From assembly GCA_021802365.1 (NCBI GenBank), contig JAKAAJ010000016.1, positions 1 to 18,901 on the forward strand: a stretch of 18,901 bases of DNA, in the 5' to 3' direction. The stretch comes from Thermoplasmata archaeon. GTDB lineage: Archaea > Thermoplasmatota > Thermoplasmata > Thermoplasmatales > Thermoplasmataceae. Below the pieces are notes generated by a model. It worked only from the letters and a program-made list of their open reading frames with translations, ran no database searches and had not been told where the DNA came from. This document shows positions 5,525 through 14,400 of the stretch, one piece after another; the first letter of the stretch is position 1, and each line of letters starts with the position of its first letter. The translations under genes and the position numbers were made by a program.

Positions 5525-6904
5525 ATGGTTCTGGAAGGTCTTTCAAGTTCTCTGAGGGAAACACTTAGAAAGATATCAGGTTCAACTTACATTGACAGGG
5601 ATACAATAAAGGATGTTGTGAAGGATGTACAGAGGGCGCTTCTCAAATCTGACGTGAATGTAAAGCTGGTTCTGGACCTCTCATCAAGGCTTGAAAAACG
5701 AGCCTCTGAGGAGAAACCTCCAGCTGGAATGACAGCCCAGGATTATATGATCAAGATCATTTATGAGGAACTCCTTGGAATACTTGGCGAACCATCCTCC
5801 CTTAAGATTGAGCCACAGACCATAATGCTTGTTGGTCTCTACGGCCAGGGGAAGACCACATCCGCCGGTAAACTGGCTAAGTTCTTTCACAGGAAAGGCC
5901 TTAATGTAGGTCTGATAGCAGCTGATATCCACAGGCCCGGAGCATATGATCAGCTTGAACAGATTGCCAGGTCAATAAATGTTCCATTCTACGGGGAGAG
6001 AGGAAACCGAGACCCTGAAAAGATAATAAAGCATGGTATGGAAAAATTGGCTGATATGCAGGTAAAGATCATAGATACCAGCGGAAGGGACTCTCTAAAT
6101 GATGATCTCATAAAGGAGATCAGGGGAATCAAGGAGCGGTTCAAGCCTGATGAGGTTCTTCTCGTCATGGATGCCACGGTAGGACAGCAGGCTGGAAACC
6201 AGGCCAGAACACTCAATGAAGCAACTGGTATCACAGGTGTAATCATCACAAAAATGGACGGTACTGGTAAGGGTGGAGGTGCATTGAGTGCTGTGGCCCA
6301 GATACATTCTCCCGTATACTTCATTGGAACAGGTGAACACCTGGATGATCTTGAGATATTCAATCCCAAGAAGTTCCTCTCAAGATTGCTGGGCCTTGGT
6401 GATCTTGAAACACTGATGGAGGCTTTCAAGGATACTCAGATCACGGAGGAACAGGCAGAGGAATCCATGAACAAACTCATGTCCGGAAAGTTCAACCTGA
6501 AAGACATGTACGAGATCTGGGAAAAATTCGCACAGCCTGGCCTTATGAGAAAAATGTTTGATGCCCTCCCTCTAACAAAAATACCCGGCGCATCAAAGAT
6601 AGGTGACCAGGATATCGAGACAGCACAGAATAAACTTCAGAATTACCGCTACATAATGGATTCCATGACATTCAGGGAGCTGGAGGAACCGGATATAATC
6701 AACTCCAAGAGGATATCCAGAATTTCAAAGGGTTCAGGCAGATCGGAGGAGGAGATAAGGAGCCTTCTAAGGGAGTTCAAGGCCATGAAGAAGAATGTGA
6801 AAGCAATGAAAGGAAACAGAGGCTTCAAGAAACTGCTGAAGAACCAGATAAGGGGAGGGAACTTCAGCCTGGACAATATTCCGGAATTCAGCGAGAATCA
6901 GTGA
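5525..6904 (+). CDS. srp54: Signal recognition particle GTPase SRP54
   Basis: SRP54 binds signal sequences of nascent membrane and secreted proteins and, with 7S RNA and FtsY, targets ribosomes to the membrane. It has 459 aa, the usual archaeal length. The N domain covers about 1-95. The G domain has a P-loop GLYGQGKTT (104-112), DIHRPGAYDQL (134-144), G3 DTSGR (184-188, where most homologues have DTAGR), and G4 TKMD (242-245) followed by GTGKGGGALS. The Met-rich M domain runs from about 310, with the RNA-binding helix-turn-helix RISRISKGSGRSEEEI (397-411, with two Ser-Gly units) and a Lys-rich C-terminal tail. The stop overlaps the convergent flavoprotein gene by 17 bp. Confidence 0.97.
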   Translation: MVLEGLSSSLRETLRKISGSTYIDRDTIKDVVKDVQRALLKSDVNVKLVLDLSSRLEKRASEEKPPAGMTAQDYMIKIIYEELLGILGEPSSLKIEPQTIMLVGLYGQGKTTSAGKLAKFFHRKGLNVGLIAADIHRPGAYDQLEQIARSINVPFYGERGNRDPEKIIKHGMEKLADMQVKIIDTSGRDSLNDDLIKEIRGIKERFKPDEVLLVMDATVGQQAGNQARTLNEATGITGVIITKMDGTGKGGGALSAVAQIHSPVYFIGTGEHLDDLEIFNPKKFLSRLLGLGDLETLMEAFKDTQITEEQAEESMNKLMSGKFNLKDMYEIWEKFAQPGLMRKMFDALPLTKIPGASKIGDQDIETAQNKLQNYRYIMDSMTFRELEEPDIINSKRISRISKGSGRSEEEIRSLLREFKAMKKNVKAMKGNRGFKKLLKNQIRGGNFSLDNIPEFSENQ

Positions 6905-7967
6905 GCAGAGGCTCTATAGGACATTTACTGTTGAAGAAAAGTTCATTGATGGAAATGGAATGGAATTCTGTATCGGCCATTATCTCCTGAATTGCCAGAA
7001 GTCTGTCTCCATGGAGTCCTCTCAATTTTCTCCAGAAATCGGCGTTTTTCCGGTAGTCCCTTTCAATTTTTTTCATACTTTCTGAATAGATTTCCATGGC
7101 ACTGGCGGAACTGCTGGAGTCGAGCCCAGCAGTGATTGCATCGGCCGCCATCTCTGATGTCAGCGCTGCATAATGTAAGCCGTTGAGAAAAGCTGGATCC
7201 TGGCCAATAGCTCTTGAGCCTATGTTTATCTGTCCATCTGAGCATGGAAGGGGATCGTAAAGAATCAGAGCATCCATCCTGTGGCCAGTGAGCCATCCTC
7301 CATGCATGGCCTTCATGTCATGCACCTCAATAACAGCAGTTCTGAAACCGTTTCCCTGCGAAAGATCCTGCACATAACTTCCGCCACCCATACCAAGGGA
7401 AATATAAGATTGATAATCTTCATTTGAGAATTTCCTGCCTGAAAACATTTGGGTGCAAATGCAGTTGCCACTCCTGTAACTTAAGTCGGGTCCATCAGCC
7501 CTGACAAGAATACTGGCCTCTATCACATCATTTTCACCGCCAAAGAATTTAGCTCTGAAACCATTTTTCACTGCTCTTACAGAATCAAGCCTTTTCCGGA
7601 TGCTTAGATCACAGCCTGAAAGTGCCGCAAGCGATGCCATCTCTTTGTCAAGTTTGTCTCTGTCAACAGTGCAGTCCATACCGCCAGGATTCACTGAAGA
7701 ATGCATAAGCAAAGGTGTTCTGCCAGATTTCGGAGTCACAAAAGAGAGTTCTATTTTATCAATTCTGTTGAGGTTTGCTCTGTCCGAATCTATGAGGAAT
7801 TTTTCACTAACAAGGGAGGAATTTGTCCCCTCTCCGGAATAAAGGGGTACTCCAATCTCCTGCCTGGGGTCGAATATGGCCGTTTTAAATCCTCTCCCGG
7901 AAAGGAGCCTTCCAAGATAGGAACCGGAAGGGCCAGCCCCATAGATAAGGACATCGTAATCTGACAT
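6888..7967 (-). CDS. Geranylgeranyl-reductase-like FAD oxidoreductase with degenerate second FAD motif
   Basis: A 359-aa flavoprotein of the GGR/PHBH-like superfamily. The N-terminal dinucleotide motif GAGPSG (10-15), the Arg-containing DPR after strand 2 (33-35), SGEG (44-47) and RADGPD (156-161) are all intact. At the place of the usual GD...P..GGGI motif that holds the FAD ribityl and pyrophosphate, it reads NIGSRAIGQDPAFLNGLHYAAL (starting at about 248; the Asp is Ser251). The substrate motif YxWxFPx(7-8)GxG of lipid-hydrogenating GGRs is absent. It is shorter than the GGR at 9416-10861. This is a divergent family member with unknown substrate; ether-lipid or quinone chain reduction is possible but not shown. 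It diverges from the CoA-transferase gene, with 82 bp between starts. Confidence 0.75.
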   Translation of the reverse strand: MSDYDVLIYGAGPSGSYLGRLLSGRGFKTAIFDPRQEIGVPLYSGEGTNSSLVSEKFLIDSDRANLNRIDKIELSFVTPKSGRTPLLMHSSVNPGGMDCTVDRDKLDKEMASLAALSGCDLSIRKRLDSVRAVKNGFRAKFFGGENDVIEASILVRADGPDLSYRSGNCICTQMFSGRKFSNEDYQSYISLGMGGGSYVQDLSQGNGFRTAVIEVHDMKAMHGGWLTGHRMDALILYDPLPCSDGQINIGSRAIGQDPAFLNGLHYAALTSEMAADAITAGLDSSSSASAMEIYSESMKKIERDYRKNADFWRKLRGLHGDRLLAIQEIMADTEFHSISINELFFNSKCPIEPLLTDSR

Positions 7968-7990
7968 CGAATCATGAGCCCTGGCAGGTG

Positions 7991-7998
7991 ATTAAAAC
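7991..7998 (-). promoter_or_regulatory. TATA box of the GGR-like flavoprotein gene
   Basis: GTTTTAAT on the minus strand is centred about 27 bp upstream of the ATG at 7967. Confidence 0.5.
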
Positions 7999-8022
7999 TT
8001 TTTCCCGATTTTTAAAGCAACA

Positions 8023-8030
8023 ATATATAT
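8023..8030 (+). promoter_or_regulatory. TATA box of the CoA-transferase gene
   Basis: ATATATAT is centred about 24 bp upstream of the ATG at 8050. It is back to back with the TATA box of the divergent flavoprotein gene. Confidence 0.55.
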
Positions 8031-8049
8031 TGGTACAGGTTAACTTACA

Positions 8050-9321
8050 ATGGCAGTTGCACAGGATGAAGATCTGTTGGATACATTTCGGAAATCAAGA
8101 AGAATTTATGTCCATGGGGCCCCATGTACACCATCTTCACTTCTTGATGTAATTGCTTCAATGGCCGGAGATTCTTTCTGTCCTGATATATATCACATTG
8201 AGATATCGCCCTCTCAGGACTATCTGAATGCTGTGCAGGAGCACAGGATCAGGGATCATTCACTATTTGTGGGCCAGAATATGAGAAATGCAGTCGAATC
8301 AGGAGGAACCGAATACATGCCAGTATTCCTTTCTGAAATACCGTGGATGGTCAGAAATGTAATAAGGCCTGATCTCACAATTGTTGGTCTCTCAACTGCA
8401 GATTCACAGGGTTATCACTCTCTGGGACCAAACGTGCTGGAAATGAGGGCTGCTATGGAAACATCCGGGGCAGTGGTGGGTGAAATTAACAGCGGCATTC
8501 CAAGGACTTTTGGAAGCAATCTGGTCAGGAGATCAGATCTCATATTTACGGTGGAGAATGATTCGGGCATACCGGAATATCCTCGGAAGAATGCGGATAA
8601 AGTTGACAGGGAAATAGGGGAAAAAGTGTCAGAACTTGTTGAGAATGGTGCAACGATACAGGCAGGTATCGGTAATGTATCCGACTGTGTGATGGAGTCC
8701 CTTGATGGTCATCAGAACCTTGGAATACACACAGAACTTTTCTCAAATGGCATGCACAGGCTTTCCGAATCCGGGGCTGTCAACAACAGTCTGAAAACCA
8801 TAGACAGAGGAAGGTCTGTGGCAACATTTGCAAAAGGGTCTTCTGAATTATACAGGTTCTTAAATGATAACCCCTCCGTACTTTTCATGGACGTGGACTA
8901 TACAAATGACACTTCAGTTATCAGGAAAAATTACAGGATGACAAGCATCAATACCTGTCTTTCAATGGACATAACAGGACAGGTAAATGCAGAGTCCATT
9001 GGAACACGGATAATATCCGGCGTGGGTGGGCAGATGGACTTTGTGAGAGGAGCTTCGCTTTCCCCTGGTGGAAAGTCAATATTTGCCATCCGTTCCAGGA
9101 CAGAGAAGGGTATACCAAAGATAGTGCCATTTCTCGAGCCTGGTTCAGGGGTAACCACCACTAGGAATCATGTGCAGTATGTTGTTACGGAAAACGGCTC
9201 CGTGAACCTGCATGGTCTCAGCATAAGAGAGAGGGCAAAGGCTCTGATCTCCATTGCACATCCTGATGACAGAGACCCCCTGGAGAAGTTTGCCCGTGAG
9301 CACATACCCTCATTCCGCTAG
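8050..9321 (+). CDS. Acetyl-CoA hydrolase / 4-hydroxybutyrate CoA-transferase family protein
   Basis: A 423-aa enzyme of the class I CoA-transferase group (Cat1/AbfT/acetyl-CoA hydrolase type). It moves CoA between acyl groups, or hydrolyses acyl-CoA, through a glutamyl-CoA thioester. The catalytic Glu is E229 in GIHTELFSNG (225-234). Other family segments are EINSGIPRTFG (145-155), IQAGIGNVSD (203-212; most relatives have GIG.IP), GQMDFVRGA and LEPGSGVTTTRNHVQYVVTE (starting at about 362). The length is typical. Substrates such as acetate, succinate, butyrate, 4-hydroxybutyrate or propionate cannot be told apart from sequence by eye. It lies between two GGR-like flavoprotein genes but has its own promoter; the downstream GGR has a separate TATA box. 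Confidence 0.88.
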   Translation: MAVAQDEDLLDTFRKSRRIYVHGAPCTPSSLLDVIASMAGDSFCPDIYHIEISPSQDYLNAVQEHRIRDHSLFVGQNMRNAVESGGTEYMPVFLSEIPWMVRNVIRPDLTIVGLSTADSQGYHSLGPNVLEMRAAMETSGAVVGEINSGIPRTFGSNLVRRSDLIFTVENDSGIPEYPRKNADKVDREIGEKVSELVENGATIQAGIGNVSDCVMESLDGHQNLGIHTELFSNGMHRLSESGAVNNSLKTIDRGRSVATFAKGSSELYRFLNDNPSVLFMDVDYTNDTSVIRKNYRMTSINTCLSMDITGQVNAESIGTRIISGVGGQMDFVRGASLSPGGKSIFAIRSRTEKGIPKIVPFLEPGSGVTTTRNHVQYVVTENGSVNLHGLSIRERAKALISIAHPDDRDPLEKFAREHIPSFR

Positions 9322-9375
9322 CCAGTGCAGTATTCAATTGAAATATACATATTCGTACATCATAATTTTGGGAAA

Positions 9376-9383
9376 TTTTATAT
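9376..9383 (+). promoter_or_regulatory. TATA box of the GGR gene
   Basis: TTTTATAT is centred about 36 bp upstream of the ATG at 9416. It predicts a short leader of roughly 12 nt, unlike the leaderless pattern of most neighbours, with no clear Shine-Dalgarno in it. Confidence 0.45.
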
Positions 9384-9415
9384 CCGCCGCCTCATTCAGA
9401 GCCCAGTAGATCTTC

Positions 9416-10861
9416 ATGAGTAATGGAACAGACTATGATGTTATTGTTGCAGGATCCGGTCTGGCCGGATCACTTGCAGCAACCACTGCAGCCCGAGCTG
9501 GAAAAAATGTCCTTCTTCTGGACAGAAACCCGGAGCCGGAGGTTGGGAAAAAGACTACCTGGGGCTGGGTTTGCGGAGATGCAGTGGCAGGTTCGCATAT
9601 CAATTTCGTACAGAACAGGCTTAAGGTGAAATTTGGCCAGCCGGAGCTGGACAGAAGAGTGGACGGTGTTTATGCCGTATCCCCGGATCTCAAGACAAGA
9701 TTTCTTTTTGATGGTCTTGGGTACACGCTTGACAGGCCAGAATTCGAGGCGAAGTTGCTTCAGCTGGCAAAACAGGCAGGAGCAACCTACATGAATGATT
9801 TTGAGGTCACGGGCCCCATAATCCAGGAGAACAGGGTCGTTGGAATAAGGGGAAAAGAGGGAAAGAAGGAGGAGAAGGAATACAGGGCTAAAGTTGTGAT
9901 AGATGCTCTGGGGATTTCAACTGTGATAAGGAGAAATCTCCCTGAAAACATTTTTGTTGAGAGGAAGATCGACATAGACGACATAGAGTCCACTGGCCGT
10001 TACATATACGAGTTTGAAAAGGATCACGACGATCTCAATTACTACGACCCTGACAATGCACTGATACACCTGAACAATGAACTTGCACCAGGCGGTTACG
10101 GCTGGGTCTTCCCCAAAAGCGGAAACAAGGTAAACATTGGACTTGGAGTTCAGAAGAAAAGCCTGGAGATCAGGAACAAAAAGATGGGCAGGACAGACAA
10201 CCTTCAGTCTCTCATAGATAATTATGTGAAATGGAACCCGGTTCTGAAGAACACCAGAGTCTGGAACAAAAACAACAATGGAAAGGGAAACTGGTCGGTC
10301 CCTGTCAGGAGGCAGATGGAGAGCCTTGTTTTTGACGGATACATGGGTGCAGGGGACAGCATGGTTATGCCCAATCCAATAAGTGCCGGGGGAATAGGGC
10401 CGGCCCTGATTTCAGGTGTACTGGCAGGAGAGAACGCAGCAAGAGCCATAGATAACAACGACACATCCGTAGCAGGACTGTGGCAGTACAATCTTGACTT
10501 CAATGAAGCCTATGGAAACAGAACTGCTGGAATGGAGATTTTCAGAATATATCTGCAGTCCCTTAACAACGATATTCTGAACTATGGAATGAGGACATTT
10601 CTCACAACAAAGGAAGCCTCAGATATTACACTGGGACTTGTTCCTGAGCTGAGCCTTGCCTCAAAATTCAGAATGGTGCTGAAGGGTGCCAGAAACATAA
10701 GTGCGTTCTCGAATCTTGTATATGTAATGGGAAAGATGAAAACCCTCAACGCGGTATATGCGTCCTACCCCAAATCTCCAAAGGAATTCCCGGAATTCAA
10801 GAAGACAGTTGTGAGCAATATAGAGGAGGCAAAGGAAAAGTTCAAACCTAATCCTGTCTGA
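9416..10861 (+). CDS. Geranylgeranyl reductase family flavoprotein, probable archaeal lipid hydrogenase
   Basis: A 481-aa FAD enzyme expected to saturate the isoprenoid chains of archaeal ether lipids, or related geranylgeranyl substrates. FAD motifs are GSGLAG (13-18) near the N-terminus and GAGDSMVMPNPISAGGIG (311-328). The substrate-binding signature of archaeal GGRs, YxWxFPx(7-8)GxG, is complete: Y228, W230, F232, P233, then G242 and G244. WGWVCGDAV at 49-57 corresponds to the Cys-containing loop near the flavin. It is longer than the Thermoplasma acidophilum GGR (about 400 aa), with an extended C-terminal helical part from about 350, and in length resembles the Sulfolobus enzyme more. 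Several GGR paralogues per genome are common, so the precise substrate is uncertain. The stop overlaps convergent nth by 14 bp. Confidence 0.88.
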   Translation: MSNGTDYDVIVAGSGLAGSLAATTAARAGKNVLLLDRNPEPEVGKKTTWGWVCGDAVAGSHINFVQNRLKVKFGQPELDRRVDGVYAVSPDLKTRFLFDGLGYTLDRPEFEAKLLQLAKQAGATYMNDFEVTGPIIQENRVVGIRGKEGKKEEKEYRAKVVIDALGISTVIRRNLPENIFVERKIDIDDIESTGRYIYEFEKDHDDLNYYDPDNALIHLNNELAPGGYGWVFPKSGNKVNIGLGVQKKSLEIRNKKMGRTDNLQSLIDNYVKWNPVLKNTRVWNKNNNGKGNWSVPVRRQMESLVFDGYMGAGDSMVMPNPISAGGIGPALISGVLAGENAARAIDNNDTSVAGLWQYNLDFNEAYGNRTAGMEIFRIYLQSLNNDILNYGMRTFLTTKEASDITLGLVPELSLASKFRMVLKGARNISAFSNLVYVMGKMKTLNAVYASYPKSPKEFPEFKKTVVSNIEEAKEKFKPNPV

Positions 10862-11498
10862 TCTTTGAATAATATCTGCAATGAGCATTAATTGAACACT
10901 CATTGCATCTTGGTCCAACTGGCCTGCATATTTTTTTCCCGAATTCAACCATCATGGGGTTGAAACCAACCCATTTTTCCTTCGGGATTATCTTCTTCAG
11001 CTGCTCCTCGGTTGCTTCCGGATCCTTTGAATTAGCCCAGCCGATCCTGTTTGAAACCCTGTGAACATGTGTGTCTACTGCTATGGCAGGAATTCCGAAC
11101 GAATCTGCCAGTACGACAGATGCGGTTTTTCTTCCAACACCCGGAATTGTCATAAGGTCTTCCAATCTGTCAGGGACCTTTCCACCAAATTTCTCCTCTA
11201 TTATGCGGGCAGCCTCGATAACACGCTTGGCCTTTACCGTCATAAATCCCACATTACCGATGAGGCTCAGGACATCCTCATATTTGGCCTTTGAAAGATG
11301 GACCGAATCACCGTACCTATTGAAAAGGTTCCTTGCAGCAGCATCTGTGACCTCATCTCTTGTCCTGTGGCTCATTATGGTGGTAATTAGCACCCAGAAG
11401 GGATCATGAAATTCAAAGTGATGTGGCGGAGCCTGGCTCTGTATGCTGGAAAGCATTTCCAGTATCTCATCCTCTTTCCATCTGTTCCGCTCAGACAT
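10848..11498 (-). CDS. nth: Endonuclease III (DNA glycosylase/AP lyase)
   Basis: A base-excision repair enzyme that removes oxidised pyrimidines and cuts at AP sites (216 aa). The helix-hairpin-helix IPGVGRKTASVVL (118-130) contains the catalytic K124; the catalytic D142 lies in VDTHVHRVSNR (141-151). The [4Fe-4S] cluster ligands C191-x6-C198-x2-C201-x5-C207 are complete. The loop that reads LSAQATD in E. coli is MSHRTRDEVT here (42-51). The ATG lies inside the 3' end of carB (the 8-bp overlap ATGTCTGA), with purine-rich GGGAG/GGGG just upstream, so translation is probably coupled to carB. DNA repair has no obvious link to carbamoyl phosphate; the overlap may reflect genome compaction. Confidence 0.96.
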   Translation of the reverse strand: MSERNRWKEDEILEMLSSIQSQAPPHHFEFHDPFWVLITTIMSHRTRDEVTDAAARNLFNRYGDSVHLSKAKYEDVLSLIGNVGFMTVKAKRVIEAARIIEEKFGGKVPDRLEDLMTIPGVGRKTASVVLADSFGIPAIAVDTHVHRVSNRIGWANSKDPEATEEQLKKIIPKEKWVGFNPMMVEFGKKICRPVGPRCNECSINAHCRYYSKIRQD

Positions 11499-14400
11499 AT
11501 TTCCCCATCTCCCTGAAATTGAGCTCCGGTTTTGACACCATGCTGGAAACTATTGCTCCGGCCAGTCTCAAGTTTGTGGCAAGAAGGCAGTTGCTCCTGA
11601 TGGAAAGTCTCCTTATCTCATTTCCGTCTCTCAGAGATCCTCTTCTGCTTTCAGGTGTGTTTATAACGATCCCAACTTTTCCTCCCCGTATTATCTCATC
11701 TACTCTTGGGGATCGCATATCCTCAATCTTAAATACCTCACGTGCCTGAATTCCGCTGCTTTTAAGATAGTTCCAGGTACCCGGTGTTGCGTATATCTGA
11801 AACCCGGATCGGTGAAGGAGCTCTGCAAGTTCCCGGGCATTGGACTTGTCGGAGTCACGCACAGATATAAGTACAGAGTTCCTTTCAGACTGATTTCTCC
11901 TTGCTGAAAGCGTGGACTTTAAAAGTGCCTCTTCAATTGTGGAACCACAGAACATGGATTCTCCGGTGGATTTCATCTCAGGTCCAAGGACAGTATCAAG
12001 ATCCAGAAACCTGTTGAACGGGAATGATGGAACCTTTGCAAAAACATTCTTCACCTGCCCATGCTCTGCCTTGATGTTCTGTCCAAGCATAAGCGATATG
12101 CCAGAGGATATCCAGTCACGACCTGTGGCTTTACAGACGAATGGCAGAGACCTGCTCGATCTTGCGTTCAGCTCGATCACAAATATTTCGTCGTTCCTGA
12201 TGGCAATCTGAAGATTAGAAAAACCAAGGAGGTTGAACTCCGAAGATAATTTCTCACAGATTTCAAGTATTCTATTAAACAGTGATCTGTCAGGGAAATC
12301 AGGGGTGAGAAGCATGGTCGCATCACCTGAGTGGGTTCCCGCCTCCTCTATGTGCCTGCATATTCCGCATATTGATACGTTTTCCCCGGATGATATGAAA
12401 TCCACATCAATCTCTGTGGCATCTGTGATATATCTGCTGACAAGCACAGAAGATCCGGGCCTGGCACTTATGATCTCTGAAATGTTGGAAACAAGGTCTT
12501 CAGCAGTGTATACGATGTCCATTGCCCTTCCGCCAATTACGAAACTGCTTCTGGCAATGGCAGGCAGGAATCCCTCCTCCGAGATCAGTTCGGCTTCTGC
12601 AATGCTCTTTACCACTCTGTATTCAGGCTGTTTGACTCCCATTTTCCTGAGTGCTTCAGAGAACATGTCTCTATTCTCTATTCTATCAACCGATTCAGGC
12701 GAGGTACCAAGGAAAATGGATGGCCCGAATATGGATGAAAGCTGGGAGATAAGATTCTGTCCTGTCTGCCCTGAGAACTGCACTATGACCCTGCAGGGCC
12801 ACTCTCTCCTTATTATGTTGGAGATGTATTCCACTGTCAGGGGTTCAAAGAAGAGAAGGTCGCTAATATCGAAATCGGTGGAAACAGTCTCTGGGTTGCT
12901 GTTTACCATTATTGCCCTGTACCCCCTCTTTCTGAGATCCATGACCGCCTTCACGGCAGAATAGTCAAACTCCAGTCCCTGTGCTATTCTGTTAGGCCCT
13001 GATCCTATTATAAGGATACTTTCTCTGGTGTCAGTTCTTGTAAATTCGTCCTCCAACTCATATGTGGAATACAGGTATGGAGTTCTTGCAGGAAATTCTC
13101 CAGAACAGGTATCGATTGATTTGTATACAGGCAGAATCCCCATCTGGAATCTCTTAAGTGTCAATGCATCCTCGCTGATCCCGGAAAATGCAGATATGGC
13201 CAGGTCAGATATTCCGGTGGACTTCAGCTGCTGGATGTTTTCAGGCATCTCCCCATATGTTATTCCAGACAGGAGTTCAGTTATGTTCCTGATCTTTTCG
13301 ATGAAATACTCAGGATAGCCACACATTCCTGAAACTAGTGGTGCAGTCCACCCTCTCAGGAGGGCTTCAAATATTGCAAAAAGCCTCTGATCAGAGGGAT
13401 CCTTCAGAAGTCTCTCAAGAGTCTGATCATCAACAGGCATCCTGATCCTCCTTGAATCCTGGTTTTCCAGGGATGAAATGGCCTTCATAAGGGCCTCTTC
13501 AAAAGTTCGCCCTATGCCCATTACCTCCCCTATGGATTTCATCTGAACTCCTATCTTCCTTGAAACCGGGAGTTTGTCAAAAGGCCACCTGGGAATCTTC
13601 ACAGTAACATAATCAAGGGATGGCTCAAATGCGGCATACGTGTTTCCAGTGATGGGGTTGATGATCTCATTGAGGTTGTAGCCAACAGAAATTTTCGCGG
13701 ATATTCTTGCTATGGGATAACCGGAGGCCTTTGAGGCCAGTGCTGATGACCTGGAAGTACGGGGGTTAACCTCAACTACATAGTATTTCCCGGCGGCTGA
13801 ATCAAGTGCGAACTGAATGTTGCACGCACCGAGGATGCCTATGCTTGATATGACATGTATAGCGCTGTCCCGCAGCATATGGTACTCAATATCGCTAAGC
13901 GTCTGGGAGGGGGTAACAACAATACTCTCTCCTGTATGGACACCCATGGGGTCAAGATTCTCCATGTTGCACACAATGATGCAGTTCCCTGCATTATCCC
14001 TGACAACTTCATATTCCAGTTCCTTCAGACCTTCCAGAGACTTTTCTATCTCCAGAGTCTGGTCAGGGTATATCCTGAAGTATTCTTCACACAGGGAATT
14101 CAGTTCCTCCTGGTTCCTGACTATGGTTCCTCCAAGTCCGCCAAGGGAGAATGATGTTCTCACAATGATGGGATAGAAATCTATTTCCGGAACAAGTTTC
14201 TGATAAGTTTCAGCTGAAAGTCGAAGAGACGGGGCTACAGGTTCGCATATCTGCTCCATAAGTTCATGGAATTTCTCTCTGTCTTCAGCAACCTGAATGC
14301 TTGGAACATCTGTTCCAATTATTCTTATTCCGTGTTTTTTCAGTATACCCATCTTTTCCAGAGTGATTGCAAGGTTCAATGCTGTCTGTCCGCCCATGGT

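Noticed and set aside
5989..6429. 146-codon antisense frame inside srp54
   Set aside because: It is a shadow of the G domain coding sequence; the srp54 frame has full family motifs across it.
12233..12964. 243-codon open frame on the plus strand inside carB
   Set aside because: It lies wholly antisense to a conserved carB region and its product has low-complexity Ser/Met-rich composition with no recognisable motif.
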